This document shows positions 1-8,097 of a stretch of DNA of 64,000 nt, one piece after another. Every line of letters starts with the position of its first letter. Positions within the stretch are counted from its first letter, which is position 1. Origin of the DNA: Micromonospora chalcea (GTDB lineage: Bacteria; Actinomycetota; Actinomycetes; Mycobacteriales; Micromonosporaceae); the NCBI RefSeq assembly GCF_002926165.1, contig NZ_MAGP01000143.1, positions 1 to 64,000 on the forward strand, given 5' to 3'. A program made the translations under genes and the position numbers. The notes under the pieces were generated by a model that was not told where the DNA came from, made no database searches, and saw only the letters and a list, made by a program, of their open reading frames with translations.

Positions 1-974
1 GAAAAACCGGCCGAGAAATTCGCCACCGGAGGTGATCCGTCCGCGCCGTCGCTCCGTACCTGAGTGGGGAGCAGGGTCGGCCGGTGGGGGCGCCGCCGCG
101 AGACGATCGAGGAGCAGATGGCCCGGGAGCTGCCCGCCTCGGAGTACCGGCCGAGCGTCTCGACCACCTCGGCAGGCGTGCCGGCGGCGCCGTTGGCGCG
201 CAACTCGTCCGGGTCACGACCGATCGCCTCGGCGCGCCGCTTCACCTCGGCCTCGTTGCGGCCGCAGCACAGCACGAGCGCGTTGGACCAGGCCATTGTG
301 GACGGATCGCGGTCGATCTCGGCGCAGGCGTCGCGTACCCGCTGGAACTGCGTGACGGTGTCCTCGACCGAGACGAACGGCAGGTTGAACTCGTCGGCGT
401 ACCGGGCGGCCAGGCGGGGCGTGCGCTTCGGTCCCATGCCGCCGAGCAGGATCGGCGGGCGAGGGCTCTGCACCGGCTTGGGCAGCGCCGGCGAGTCGCT
501 GACCGGGTAGTACGTGCCGGGGAAGTCGAACGTGGAGCCCGCCGGGGTGGACCAGAGCCCGGTGATCACCGCGAGCTGCTCCTCCAGCCGGTCGAACCGC
601 TCCCCCAGCGGCGGGAACGGGATGCCGTACGCGGTGTGTTCCTCGGCGTACCAGCCGGTGCCGATGCCCAGCTCGACCCGGCCGCCGCTCATCTGGTCGA
701 CCTGCGCCACCGTGATCGCCAGCGGGCCGGGGAGCCGGAACGTGGCGGCGGTCATCAGCGTGCCGAGCCGGATCCGGGTGGTGTCGCGGGCCAGCCCGGC
801 GAGCGTGGTCCAGGCGTCGGTCGGGCCGGGGTCACCGCTCACCGAGCCCATCTTCAGGTAGTGGTCGGAGCGGAAGAACGCGGCGAAGCCGGTCTCCTCC
901 GCGCGCCGGGCCACGGCGAGGAGCTGGTCGTACGTGGCGCCCTGCTGGGGTTCGGTGAAGATCCGCAGTTCCAT
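1..974 (-). CDS. LLM-class F420-dependent oxidoreductase (3' end outside window)
   Basis: The frame opens at an ATG at 974 and has no stop before the left edge, so the gene is partial here (at least 324 codons). The protein begins MELRIFTEPQQGATYDQ and carries luciferase-like TIM-barrel signatures: a GGRVELGIGTGWYAEEH block near residue 100 and a PPILLGGMGPKR block near residue 190. These enzymes oxidise or reduce small organic substrates with coenzyme F420 in the cytoplasm. Residues up to about 275 look normal (GRYSEAG), but what follows (SSRAICSSIVSRRR and on) does not resemble the usual hydrophobic strand plus DLDHL-like end, so the 3' end may be frameshifted, fused or at an assembly edge. 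It is divergent from the ArsR gene. The family call is firm; the substrate is unknown. Confidence 0.8.
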   Translation of the reverse strand, partial: MELRIFTEPQQGATYDQLLAVARRAEETGFAAFFRSDHYLKMGSVSGDPGPTDAWTTLAGLARDTTRIRLGTLMTAATFRLPGPLAITVAQVDQMSGGRVELGIGTGWYAEEHTAYGIPFPPLGERFDRLEEQLAVITGLWSTPAGSTFDFPGTYYPVSDSPALPKPVQSPRPPILLGGMGPKRTPRLAARYADEFNLPFVSVEDTVTQFQRVRDACAEIDRDPSTMAWSNALVLCCGRNEAEVKRRAEAIGRDPDELRANGAAGTPAEVVETLGRYSEAGSSRAICSSIVSRRRPHRPTLLPTQVRSDGADGSPPVANFSAGF

Positions 975-1025
975 GCCCCGAGCATATGGAGCCCGGCGGG
1001 GCCGGGCACGACGACCCAGCATTCC

Positions 1026-1055
1026 TTGACAGGCATATAACCAGCGGGGCATATT
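1026..1055 (+). promoter_or_regulatory. Predicted promoter of the ArsR-SRPBCC pair
   Basis: A perfect TTGACA lies at 1026-1031 and a CATATT at 1050-1055, 18 bp apart. The GTG start of the regulator is only 7 nt further on, so the transcript would be leaderless or nearly so. The hexamer GCATAT occurs at 982-987, 1033-1038 and 1049-1054, the last two as a GGCATAT direct repeat with a 16-bp period; it could be the ArsR operator. This is inferred from sequence only. Confidence 0.5.
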
Positions 1056-1062
1056 GCGAGGT

Positions 1063-1371
1063 GTGACAGTCGACGCCTTCGCCGTGCTGGCCGAGCCCTC
1101 CCGGCGCCGCATCCTGGACCGGCTGCGCCGGACCGAGAGCAGCGTCGGCGAGCTGGTGGACGCGCTGGGCATGAGCCAGCCGGCCGTCTCCAAGCACCTG
1201 CGCGTGCTCCGCGACGCCGGACTGGTCACCTGCCGTACTGCCGCGCAGCGGCGGATCTACCGGGTCGACACCGCGCCGCTACGAGCAGTCGACGACTGGC
1301 TCGAGCCGTACCGGTCGATGTGGACCACGCATCTCGACGCCCTGGAACGCCATCTCGACAGTCAGGAGTGA
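1063..1371 (+). CDS. ArsR-family winged-helix regulator
   Basis: This is a 102-residue repressor-type protein, nearly all one winged helix-turn-helix: AVLAEPSRRRILDRL (helix 1), ELVDALGMSQPAVSKHLRVL (recognition helix region) and a wing ending RRIYRVD. No cysteine pair typical of metal-sensing ArsR proteins is visible, so it belongs to the group that is usually paired with an SRPBCC enzyme. The GTG at 1063 is preferred over a TTG at 1054 because it leaves the protein start MTVDAFAVLAEP like its relatives. The stop is 3 nt before the next ATG, so the two genes are an operon and the regulator probably represses both. Confidence 0.88.
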   Translation: MTVDAFAVLAEPSRRRILDRLRRTESSVGELVDALGMSQPAVSKHLRVLRDAGLVTCRTAAQRRIYRVDTAPLRAVDDWLEPYRSMWTTHLDALERHLDSQE

Positions 1372-1374
1372 CAG

Positions 1375-1896
1375 ATGGACCGCGCCACGTTCCGCCCCGG
1401 CCCACTCGCCCGGGTCAAGCTGACACCCGAAAACGAACTGGTCTTCGTCCGCGACCTGCGGCACCCGCCGGAAACCGTGTGGGCCGCGCTCACCGACCCG
1501 GATCGGCTCGCCGAGTGGGCGCCGTTCCTGGCCGACCGTGACCTGGGCCGCCCCGGCGACGCCGTACTCAGCGCCGTCGACGGCGACCAGAGCTACCCGG
1601 CGCCGGCCCGGGTGCTGCGCGCCGACCGGCCGCACCTGCTGGAGTACACCTGGGGCGACGACCTGCTGCGCTGGGAGCTGGCCGCCAACGGCGACGGCAC
1701 CACGCTCACGCTGCGGCACCGGGTCGGCGGTCCCGACCTCGCCGCGATGACTGCCGCCGGCTGGCACGTCTGCCTCGACGTCGCCGCGCATCTGCTCGAC
1801 GGCGACCCGGTCGGCCCGATCCGGGGCGCGGAGGCGAAGGACTTCGGCTGGGCGGACCTGCGCGACGCGTACGCCGAACGCCTGAACCGCGACTGA
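1375..1896 (+). CDS. SRPBCC (AHSA1-like) domain protein
   Basis: The 173-residue product starts with a short leader, then the AHSA1/START-like fold: a first strand ending ELVFVRDLRHPPETVWAALTDPDRLAEW, which is the family hallmark, followed by alternating strands and a long C-terminal helix. Such proteins bind a hydrophobic ligand in a cavity; in ArsR-linked pairs the ligand is generally unknown. An AGGAG lies inside the end of the ArsR gene, giving translational coupling. Cytoplasmic, no signal peptide. Confidence 0.85.
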   Translation: MDRATFRPGPLARVKLTPENELVFVRDLRHPPETVWAALTDPDRLAEWAPFLADRDLGRPGDAVLSAVDGDQSYPAPARVLRADRPHLLEYTWGDDLLRWELAANGDGTTLTLRHRVGGPDLAAMTAAGWHVCLDVAAHLLDGDPVGPIRGAEAKDFGWADLRDAYAERLNRD

Positions 1897-1905
1897 CGAC
1901 TGCGG

Positions 1906-2289
1906 TCACCCGGTCCGGCGGCGCAGCCACCCGGCGGCGCCGCCGACAAGCGTCGTTCCGATGGTGGTGCCGATCGCCACGAGCGCCGCCCCGACCGCCC
2001 ACAGGCCGGTGTCGTCGGTCGAGGCGGCGTGCACCGCCCACGGCACGGTGAACGCCACTGTCATCACTGTCGCCACCAGCCAGATGTTCAGCCACCAGCC
2101 GGCGACGGCGGCCAGCGCGCCCAGGGTCAGCACCGCGGCGGCGACCTGCCAGACCGCGTACGGCCCGCTCATGTCGCCGGTCTGCGGGTCCACGGTCCAG
2201 CCGGACTCCCAGCTCAGCCAGGCCACCCACGCGCCGGCCGTGGCCAGCGCCAGGAACAGACCGCCGAGCAGCGTACGTCTCGTCGTCAC
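1906..2289 (-). CDS. Small four-helix membrane protein, unknown function
   Basis: A 127-residue protein starting at a GTG at 2289 (VTTRRTLLGGLFLALATAG). About four hydrophobic segments are visible: near residues 6-24, 44-63, 65-85 and 95-118, with a polar loop WESGWTVDPQTGDMSGPY between the first two. The end is basic (WLRRRTG). It converges on the SRPBCC gene and is divergent from the exporter operon at 2416. I do not recognise a named family; it could be a DUF of actinomycete membrane proteins. Confidence 0.7.
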   Translation of the reverse strand: MTTRRTLLGGLFLALATAGAWVAWLSWESGWTVDPQTGDMSGPYAVWQVAAAVLTLGALAAVAGWWLNIWLVATVMTVAFTVPWAVHAASTDDTGLWAVGAALVAIGTTIGTTLVGGAAGWLRRRTG

Positions 2290-2347
2290 GCCTTCGATCC
2301 TGCCCGGCCGGCGGGGCGGGCGAATGAGCACGCGTACTCGATTTCGC

Positions 2348-2375
2348 CGCCGCGCACACGGCGGTGTGCGCGGCG
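2348..2375. promoter_or_regulatory. 12-bp perfect inverted repeat in divergent promoter region
   Basis: CGCCGCGCACAC (2348-2359) and its exact complement (2364-2375) flank a 4-bp centre, GGCG. The element lies 41 bp upstream of the ATG of the exporter ATPase and 59 bp from the start of the divergent membrane protein, which fits an operator better than a terminator. No local regulator gene is an obvious partner. Confidence 0.4.
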
Positions 2376-2415
2376 TGTGCGCCCGGTGCCAGCGGCCCCG
2401 GCCATCGTCGGCGTC

Positions 2416-3372
2416 ATGAGTTACGCATTCGAAGCGGAGGGCCTGGTCAAGCGGTTCGGTACGACGACCGCGCTGGCCGGGATCGACCTCGCCGCACGCC
2501 GGGGGACCGTGCTGGGGGTGCTGGGGCCCAACGGCGCCGGCAAGACCACTGCGGTACGGATCCTCGCCACGCTGTTGCGCCCGGACGGGGGGCGCGCGAC
2601 TGTCGGCGGCTACGACGTGGTCACCGACGCCGCCCGGGTACGGCGGCTGATCGGGCTGACCGGCCAGTACGCCTCGGTGGACGAGGACCTGACCGGCACC
2701 CAGAACCTGGTGCTGATCGGCCGGCTGCTCGACCTGAGCCGCCACGAGGCGCGGGCGCGGGCGGCGGAGCTGCTCGCCTGGTTCGGCCTGACCGACGCGG
2801 CCGGACGCCCGGCCAAGACGTACTCCGGTGGCATGCGCCGCCGCCTGGACCTGGCGGCGAGCCTGGTCGGCCGGCCGGAGGTGATCTACCTGGACGAGCC
2901 GACGACCGGGCTGGACCCGGCGAAGCGGGAGGAGATGTGGGGGGTGGTCCGCTCGCTCGTCGACGACGGGTCGACGGTGCTGCTGACCACGCAGTACCTG
3001 GACGAGGCCGACGCGCTCGCCGACGAGATCTCGGTGATCGACCACGGGCGGGTGATCGCGCACGGTACGCCGGGCGAGCTGAAGCGGATCGCGGGCAGCC
3101 AGACGATCGTGGTCCGGCCGACCGATCCGGGCCGGATCGGCGCGGTCGCCGAGATCCTGCGCGCCGCCACCGGGGCCGATCCCGAGCTGCCCCGGCCGGG
3201 CGTGCTCACCGTGCCGGTGGACGACGACACCCCGTTCACCGCTGTGGTCCGCCGGCTCGACGACGCCGGCATCGGAGTGGTCGAGCTGGCGTTGCGGCTG
3301 CCCAGCCTCGACGAGGTGTTCTTCACGTTGACCGGCCACGGCGCCGAGGAGCAGGCGGAGGTGGCGGCATGA
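2416..3372 (+). CDS. ABC transporter ATPase, DrrA type
   Basis: The 318-residue protein has a full nucleotide-binding domain: Walker A GPNGAGKTTAVRIL near residue 40, a Q-loop at TGQYASVDEDLTG, signature YSGGMRRRLDLAASL near 137, Walker B VIYLDEPTTGLDP near 160, and the switch His region replaced by LTTQYLDEAD as is usual in the daunorubicin-resistance subfamily. The C-terminal 80 residues form the DrrA-type regulatory domain ending SLDEVFFTLTGH. It powers export by the permease whose ATG overlaps its stop. Typical cargo is a drug, lipid or natural product; nothing local identifies it. Confidence 0.92.
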   Translation: MSYAFEAEGLVKRFGTTTALAGIDLAARRGTVLGVLGPNGAGKTTAVRILATLLRPDGGRATVGGYDVVTDAARVRRLIGLTGQYASVDEDLTGTQNLVLIGRLLDLSRHEARARAAELLAWFGLTDAAGRPAKTYSGGMRRRLDLAASLVGRPEVIYLDEPTTGLDPAKREEMWGVVRSLVDDGSTVLLTTQYLDEADALADEISVIDHGRVIAHGTPGELKRIAGSQTIVVRPTDPGRIGAVAEILRAATGADPELPRPGVLTVPVDDDTPFTAVVRRLDDAGIGVVELALRLPSLDEVFFTLTGHGAEEQAEVAA

Positions 3373-4193
3373 CCACGACGACCCGTACGGCGACGCCGCC
3401 GCCCCGGACCGGCACGCCCCGCGCCTCCGCCCGTCCGTTCGGGCTGGTCCGGCACAGTCTCGCGCTGGCCGGCCGCAGCCTGGTCAAGACGATCCGGACC
3501 CCGGAACAACTGCTCGACGTCACGCTCCAGCCGGTCGTCTTCGTGCTGATCTTCGTCTACCTGCTCGGCGGCGCGGTCGCCGGCTCGCAGCACGAGTACC
3601 TGCAGTTCCTGCTGCCCGCGATCATGGTGCAGACCGTGCTGTTCGCGTCCATCGCGACCGGCGTCAGCCTCAACACCGACGTCGAGAAGGGCGTCTTCGA
3701 CAGGTTCCGCAGCCTGCCGATCGCCCGGTCCGCGCCGCTCGTCGGCTCGGTGGTCGGCGACCTGGTCCGGTTCGTGGTCTCCATCGCGGTGCTGCTGGGG
3801 TTCGGCTACGCGCTCGGCTTCCGGATCGGCACCGATCCGCTGTCCGCGCTCGCCGCCTGCCTGCTGACCATCGCGTTCGCGTTCGCGGTCAGCTGGATCG
3901 GCGTGCTGCTCGGGGTGCTGATGCGCAGCCCGGGCGCGGTGCAGGGCACGGCGTTCCTGCTGCTGTTCCCGCTGACCTTCGGCACCAACATGATGGTGCC
4001 GACGGACACGCTGCCCGGCTGGTTGCAGTGGTGGGTCGGGGTCAACCCGGTGGCCGACGTGATGGAGGCGGCCCGGGGTCTGATGATCGGCGGCCCGGTG
4101 GCCGGGCCGGTGACCCGGTCGCTGCTCTGGACCGTGGCGATCATCGCGGTGTTCGCGCCGCTCGCCGTCCGCGCCTACCGCCGCCGCGCCTGA
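3369..4193 (+). CDS. ABC-2 type permease, DrrB type
   Basis: A 274-residue membrane subunit with about 30 polar, Thr/Pro-rich residues first, then six hydrophobic segments. It shows the ABC-2 features: a first helix after RTPEQLLDVTLQPVVFVLIF, the cytoplasmic loop DVEKGVFDRFRSLPIARSAP, and the late FPLTFGTNMMVPTDTLPGWL re-entrant region. It starts within the last codon of the ATPase gene (ATGA overlap), so the two form a heteromeric exporter. Its last 19 nt overlap the end of the convergent SARP gene. Confidence 0.92.
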   Translation: MTTTTRTATPPPRTGTPRASARPFGLVRHSLALAGRSLVKTIRTPEQLLDVTLQPVVFVLIFVYLLGGAVAGSQHEYLQFLLPAIMVQTVLFASIATGVSLNTDVEKGVFDRFRSLPIARSAPLVGSVVGDLVRFVVSIAVLLGFGYALGFRIGTDPLSALAACLLTIAFAFAVSWIGVLLGVLMRSPGAVQGTAFLLLFPLTFGTNMMVPTDTLPGWLQWWVGVNPVADVMEAARGLMIGGPVAGPVTRSLLWTVAIIAVFAPLAVRAYRRRA

Positions 4194-7100
4194 GGGCGCC
4201 TCATCCCAGCCGGGTCGCCGCCCACGAACGCGAGGGCGTCGGCCCGGCTGCGGCCGTGACCCCGGGCGTACGCGGCGGCGTATCCGTCCTCGCCCAGCTC
4301 GGCGCGCAGCCGCTCGGCGAGCCGCTGCGCGTCGGGATTGGAGCGGTCCGGCCGCCCGCGCAGCGAGTCGGAGACGCCGAGCAGTTCGGCCGCGCGCTCG
4401 TACCGGCCCTCGGCCACCGCCAACGCGACCCAGCCGACCGTGACGATCGCGACCACCGGCATGTCCCGGGCGGCGAGGGCCCGCGTGGTCGCCTCGTCGA
4501 GACAGCGACGCGCACCCGGCAGGTCACCGCGGGCCAGCGCCAGATGGCCCGTCTCGGTCAGCAGCAGGGCGCGGAACTGCGGGGCGGCCAACGGTGTCTC
4601 GGCCTGGCGGCGCGTCGCCTCGGCGAGGCACTCCTGCGCCTCGTCCAGCGACCCCTCGGAGCGGGCGATGCTGCCGAGCATCATCAGCCCGAACGCCGCG
4701 TCCCGGCCGTTCCGGTCGGTCACGAACCGGCGCAGTTCGGCCTTGGCGCCGGCCACGTCGCCGGAGCGGGCGCGGATCGCGGCGAGCCAGATCAGCTGGA
4801 AGCCGGGCTCGGAGGCCGGGTTGAGTTCCCGGGCCAGCCGCACCGACTCCTCCAGCGCCGCGGTCGCCGCCTCGAAGTCGCCGCGTTTGGTGAGCGCGTC
4901 GGCGTACTCGCTGAGCACGTGCGACAGGCTCATCCGCTCGCCGACCGCGCGCAGCTCCGCGGCGGCGTCGGTCAGGTCACGCAGCATGCCGTCGGCGTCG
5001 CCGTCGTTCTCCTTGAACTTGCCGCGTACCCCCAGCAGCGTGCCGTCGGTCCACGGGTCGGGATGCCCGCGCGCACGGTCGATCGCCGCGATCCCGGCCG
5101 CCGTGTCGTCGTCGAAGATCGACAGCATCGGCGCGAGCAGCCCCACGATCGGATGCTTGGTCCCCTCCACCGCCCGCAGGGTCGTGGTCAGCTCGGCGAT
5201 CTGCTCCGGCGTCGGCCCCCGCTCGCCGCCTGCCAGCTCCGAACCGATGCGGATGGCGAGCACCACCGCCCGCTCCTCCGCCGGGGCCGGGCCGGGCAGC
5301 GCCAGCGCGCGGGCCAGCACGTCACCGCCGATGCCGCCGTCGCCCCAGATCACCAGCGGCAACGCCAGCCCCGCGCCGATGCGCAGCGCGGTGTCGGCGT
5401 CACCGGCGTCGCAGGCGTAGTGCAGCGCGCCGACGATGTTCTCCCGTTCCGCCTCCAGCAGCCGCAGCCACGGCAGCTGACCGGCCGTGCGCAGGTGCGG
5501 CTCCGCGGTCCGGACCAGCTCCCGGAAGTACGCCGCGTGCGCGGCGCGCGCCCCGGCCGACGCCCCGGCGGCGGCGAGCCGTTCCAGCCCGTACTCCCGG
5601 ATGGTCTCCAGCATCCGGAACCGCCCATCGCCGACCACCTGGAGCAGCGACTTGTCCACGAGCGCGTCGAGCAGCGCGGCGGCGGCCGGGCCGGCGACGC
5701 CGGCCGCCGAGTCGGCGGTGACCGACGCCGGGAAGACCGTGAGCCGTTCGGCGAGCTGCCGCTCGTCGTCGGTGAGCAGCCCCCAGCTCCAGTCCACCAC
5801 CGCCCGCAGCGTGCGGTGCCGGGGCAGCGCGGTGCGGCTGCCGCCGGTCAGCAGCCGGAACCGGTCGTCCAGACCGGCCGCGACCTGCCGCGGTGACAGC
5901 GTCCGCAGGCGCGCCGCCGCGAGTTCGATGGCCAGCGGCAGGCCGTCGAGCCGCCGGCAGATCTCCACCACCGCCGCCACGTTCTCGCCGGTCACCGCGA
6001 ACCCGGGCCGCACGGCGGCGGCCCGGTCGCGCAGCAACTGCACCGACGGGTACGCGAGCGCGTCGCCCGGCGTCGCGTCCGCCGGTGGCAGCCGCAACGG
6101 GGGTACGGGTTCCAGCACCTCGCCGACGATGCCGAGCGGCTCCCGGGACGTGGCCAGCACGCGCAGCCCCGGACAGTGGCCGAGCAGGTCCTCGGCGAGC
6201 CGGGCGGCGGCCTCGACGACGTGTTCGCAGTTGTCCAGCACGATCAGCGTCTCGTCGGTGGCGATCGTGTCCACCAGGCGGCCGAGCGTGTCGCGGGCCG
6301 GCTGGCGTACCGGTTCCAGCTTCCGGTCCCGCCGCCCGAGCGTGTCGAGCACGGCCCGTGGCACGTCCGCCGGGTCGGTGATCGGTGCCAGCTCGACCAG
6401 CCACGCCCCGCCGGGTACGCCGTCGGCGAGCCGGCCCGCCGCCACGCTCGCCAGCCGCGTCTTGCCGGCTCCGCCCGGCCCGAGCAGGGTGACCAGCCGG
6501 TTGCCGGCGAGCAGCCCGGTGAGCCGGCGCAGGTCCTCGTCGCGCCCGACGAAGGTGGTGAGCGCGGCCCGCAGGTTGCCCCGCGTCACGGCCGTCGGCT
6601 GCGGCGGGGCCGCCTCGCCGCGCAGCAGCTCCAGGTGCGCGGCCCGCAACTGCGGCGACGGGTCGACGCCCAGCTCGTCGGCGAGCCGCTGCCGGATCCG
6701 CTCGTACGCGGCGAGCGCCTCGGCGGGCCGCCCGGCGGCGGCGAGCGTACGCAGGTGCAGTTCGGCCAGCCGCTCCCGCAGCGGATGCGCGGCGGTCAGC
6801 TCCTCCAGCTCGGCGACCAGCAGTTCCGGCCGCCCGGCGCGCAGCTCCGCCTCGATCCGGTCCTCCTGCGCGGTGAGCCGCAGTTCCGCCAGCCGCGCCA
6901 CCGCTGCCGCCGCGTACGGCGCGTCGGTGACCTCGGCCAGCGCCGGCCCCCGCCACAGCGCGAGCGCGTCGCGCAACATCGTCCGCGCCGTCGCCGGGTC
7001 CCCGTCGCGAAGCGCCGCCCGCCCCTGCCGGGTCAGCCGCTCGAACCGCCCCGCGTCCACGTCGTCCGGGTCCAGGTCGAGCCGGTAGCCCGCGGGGCTG

Positions 7101-7342
7101 CTGCGTACCCCGAGCCCGGGCACCGCCCGGCGCAGCCGGGACACGAGCGTCTGCACCGCGTTCGGGGTATCGGTCGGCGGCTCGTCGCCCCAGAGCGCCT
7201 CGGCCAGCGCGGGCACGCTCACCGGCCGGCCCGGATCCAGGGCGAGGCGGATCAGCAGCGCCCGCAGCCGCGCCCCGGCGACGTCGAGCGGCCGGTCGCC
7301 GTCGCGGACCTCAAGCGGCCCGAGGATCCCCACCCGCACCAT
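4175..7342 (-). CDS. AfsR/SARP-family regulator with NB-ARC and TPR-like region
   Basis: This 1055-residue transcription factor has the multi-domain layout of large SARPs. An OmpR-type winged helix occupies about residues 1-95 (LGPLEVRDGDRPLDV; NAVQTLVSRLRRA), and a bacterial transcriptional activation domain about 100-245 (DELGVDPSPQLR). An NTPase core starts with Walker A GPGGAGKTRLA near 287 and a Walker B-like TLIVLDNCEHVV, and includes the NB-ARC motif RRLDGLPLAIELAAARL. The last 400 residues are alpha-helical and repeat-like. Such proteins often activate secondary-metabolite genes in response to a bound nucleotide, but no polyketide or peptide synthase lies in the window, so its targets are unknown. 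It converges on the exporter operon. Confidence 0.9.
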   Translation of the reverse strand: MVRVGILGPLEVRDGDRPLDVAGARLRALLIRLALDPGRPVSVPALAEALWGDEPPTDTPNAVQTLVSRLRRAVPGLGVRSSPAGYRLDLDPDDVDAGRFERLTRQGRAALRDGDPATARTMLRDALALWRGPALAEVTDAPYAAAAVARLAELRLTAQEDRIEAELRAGRPELLVAELEELTAAHPLRERLAELHLRTLAAAGRPAEALAAYERIRQRLADELGVDPSPQLRAAHLELLRGEAAPPQPTAVTRGNLRAALTTFVGRDEDLRRLTGLLAGNRLVTLLGPGGAGKTRLASVAAGRLADGVPGGAWLVELAPITDPADVPRAVLDTLGRRDRKLEPVRQPARDTLGRLVDTIATDETLIVLDNCEHVVEAAARLAEDLLGHCPGLRVLATSREPLGIVGEVLEPVPPLRLPPADATPGDALAYPSVQLLRDRAAAVRPGFAVTGENVAAVVEICRRLDGLPLAIELAAARLRTLSPRQVAAGLDDRFRLLTGGSRTALPRHRTLRAVVDWSWGLLTDDERQLAERLTVFPASVTADSAAGVAGPAAAALLDALVDKSLLQVVGDGRFRMLETIREYGLERLAAAGASAGARAAHAAYFRELVRTAEPHLRTAGQLPWLRLLEAERENIVGALHYACDAGDADTALRIGAGLALPLVIWGDGGIGGDVLARALALPGPAPAEERAVVLAIRIGSELAGGERGPTPEQIAELTTTLRAVEGTKHPIVGLLAPMLSIFDDDTAAGIAAIDRARGHPDPWTDGTLLGVRGKFKENDGDADGMLRDLTDAAAELRAVGERMSLSHVLSEYADALTKRGDFEAATAALEESVRLARELNPASEPGFQLIWLAAIRARSGDVAGAKAELRRFVTDRNGRDAAFGLMMLGSIARSEGSLDEAQECLAEATRRQAETPLAAPQFRALLLTETGHLALARGDLPGARRCLDEATTRALAARDMPVVAIVTVGWVALAVAEGRYERAAELLGVSDSLRGRPDRSNPDAQRLAERLRAELGEDGYAAAYARGHGRSRADALAFVGGDPAGMRRPQARRR

Positions 7343-7389
7343 GCCACTCTCTCACCCGCCGTCGAACCGATGGTGGCAAGATCGCGGGC

Positions 7390-8082
7390 GTGACGAGTGT
7401 GTCCCGCCCGCTGCCACGGCTCGTGGGGCCGGAGGCGTTCGCGGACGTCCCCGCCGACCGGCTCCTGGCGGTGCTGGAGGCGGTCACGATGGTCCTCACG
7501 CTCCCCCACCGCGCCGCCGAGCGGGTGGACGCGCTGGTGGTGGCCACCGGCCAGGGCGAGGACTGGCGTCTCACCGACGCGATCCGCGCTTGGGAGACCG
7601 GCCCGGCGCTGCGGCACCTGCTGGTGGCGAACACCGACTCGGCCGAGCGGACGTACCGCCCGCTCACACTGGACCGGCTGCGCGGACTCGGTCTGCGCCG
7701 GGTCGACGGGGTCGTGCTCCAGGCCGAGCCGGTCACCGGCACCGGCCGGCAGGCCACCTGGGTCGTGGAGCAGGTACGGGCGCTGGGCATCGGCAGCGTC
7801 GCGCTCGTCGTCTCGCCGTACCACCTGGTCCGGGTCTACCTCACCGTGCTGCGGGCCTGCGACGACGCCGGCCTGCGGATCCCGATGGTCCCGCTACCAG
7901 TGGCTGTCGCACCGGACGCCCCGGTGCCGGAGACCGGCGCGGCCGGGTACGACCTGGTGGCCGGCGAGGTCAGCCGGTTGCTCCGCTATCCCGGCCAGGG
8001 GTGGATCGCCACCCCGGAACGGCTACGCGACTACCTGCGCTGGCTCTGGTCCGAGCACCGTCCCCTGCTCACCGGCGCCTGA
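7390..8082 (+). CDS. YdcF/DUF218-like protein
   Basis: The 230-residue protein starts at a GTG at 7390, divergent from the SARP gene with only 47 bp between. It has an alternating strand-helix pattern: RVDALVVATGQGEDWRLTDA near residue 46, then LRHLLVAN, GVVLQAEPVTGTGRQATWVVEQVRALG and VALVVSPYHLVRVYLTVL. This order (GxG near the first strand, a helix after an E, then SPYHLxR) fits the DUF218/YdcF Rossmann-like fold, members of which bind S-adenosylmethionine or act in envelope processes. The match is by pattern and the function is unproven. No signal peptide is visible. Confidence 0.6.
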   Translation: MTSVSRPLPRLVGPEAFADVPADRLLAVLEAVTMVLTLPHRAAERVDALVVATGQGEDWRLTDAIRAWETGPALRHLLVANTDSAERTYRPLTLDRLRGLGLRRVDGVVLQAEPVTGTGRQATWVVEQVRALGIGSVALVVSPYHLVRVYLTVLRACDDAGLRIPMVPLPVAVAPDAPVPETGAAGYDLVAGEVSRLLRYPGQGWIATPERLRDYLRWLWSEHRPLLTGA

Positions 8083-8097
8083 AGGTTCCCCGGCGGG

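Noticed and set aside
4175..7342. A biosynthetic gene cluster around the SARP regulator
   Set aside because: No polyketide synthase, peptide synthetase, terpene cyclase or tailoring set lies nearby; one exporter is not enough.
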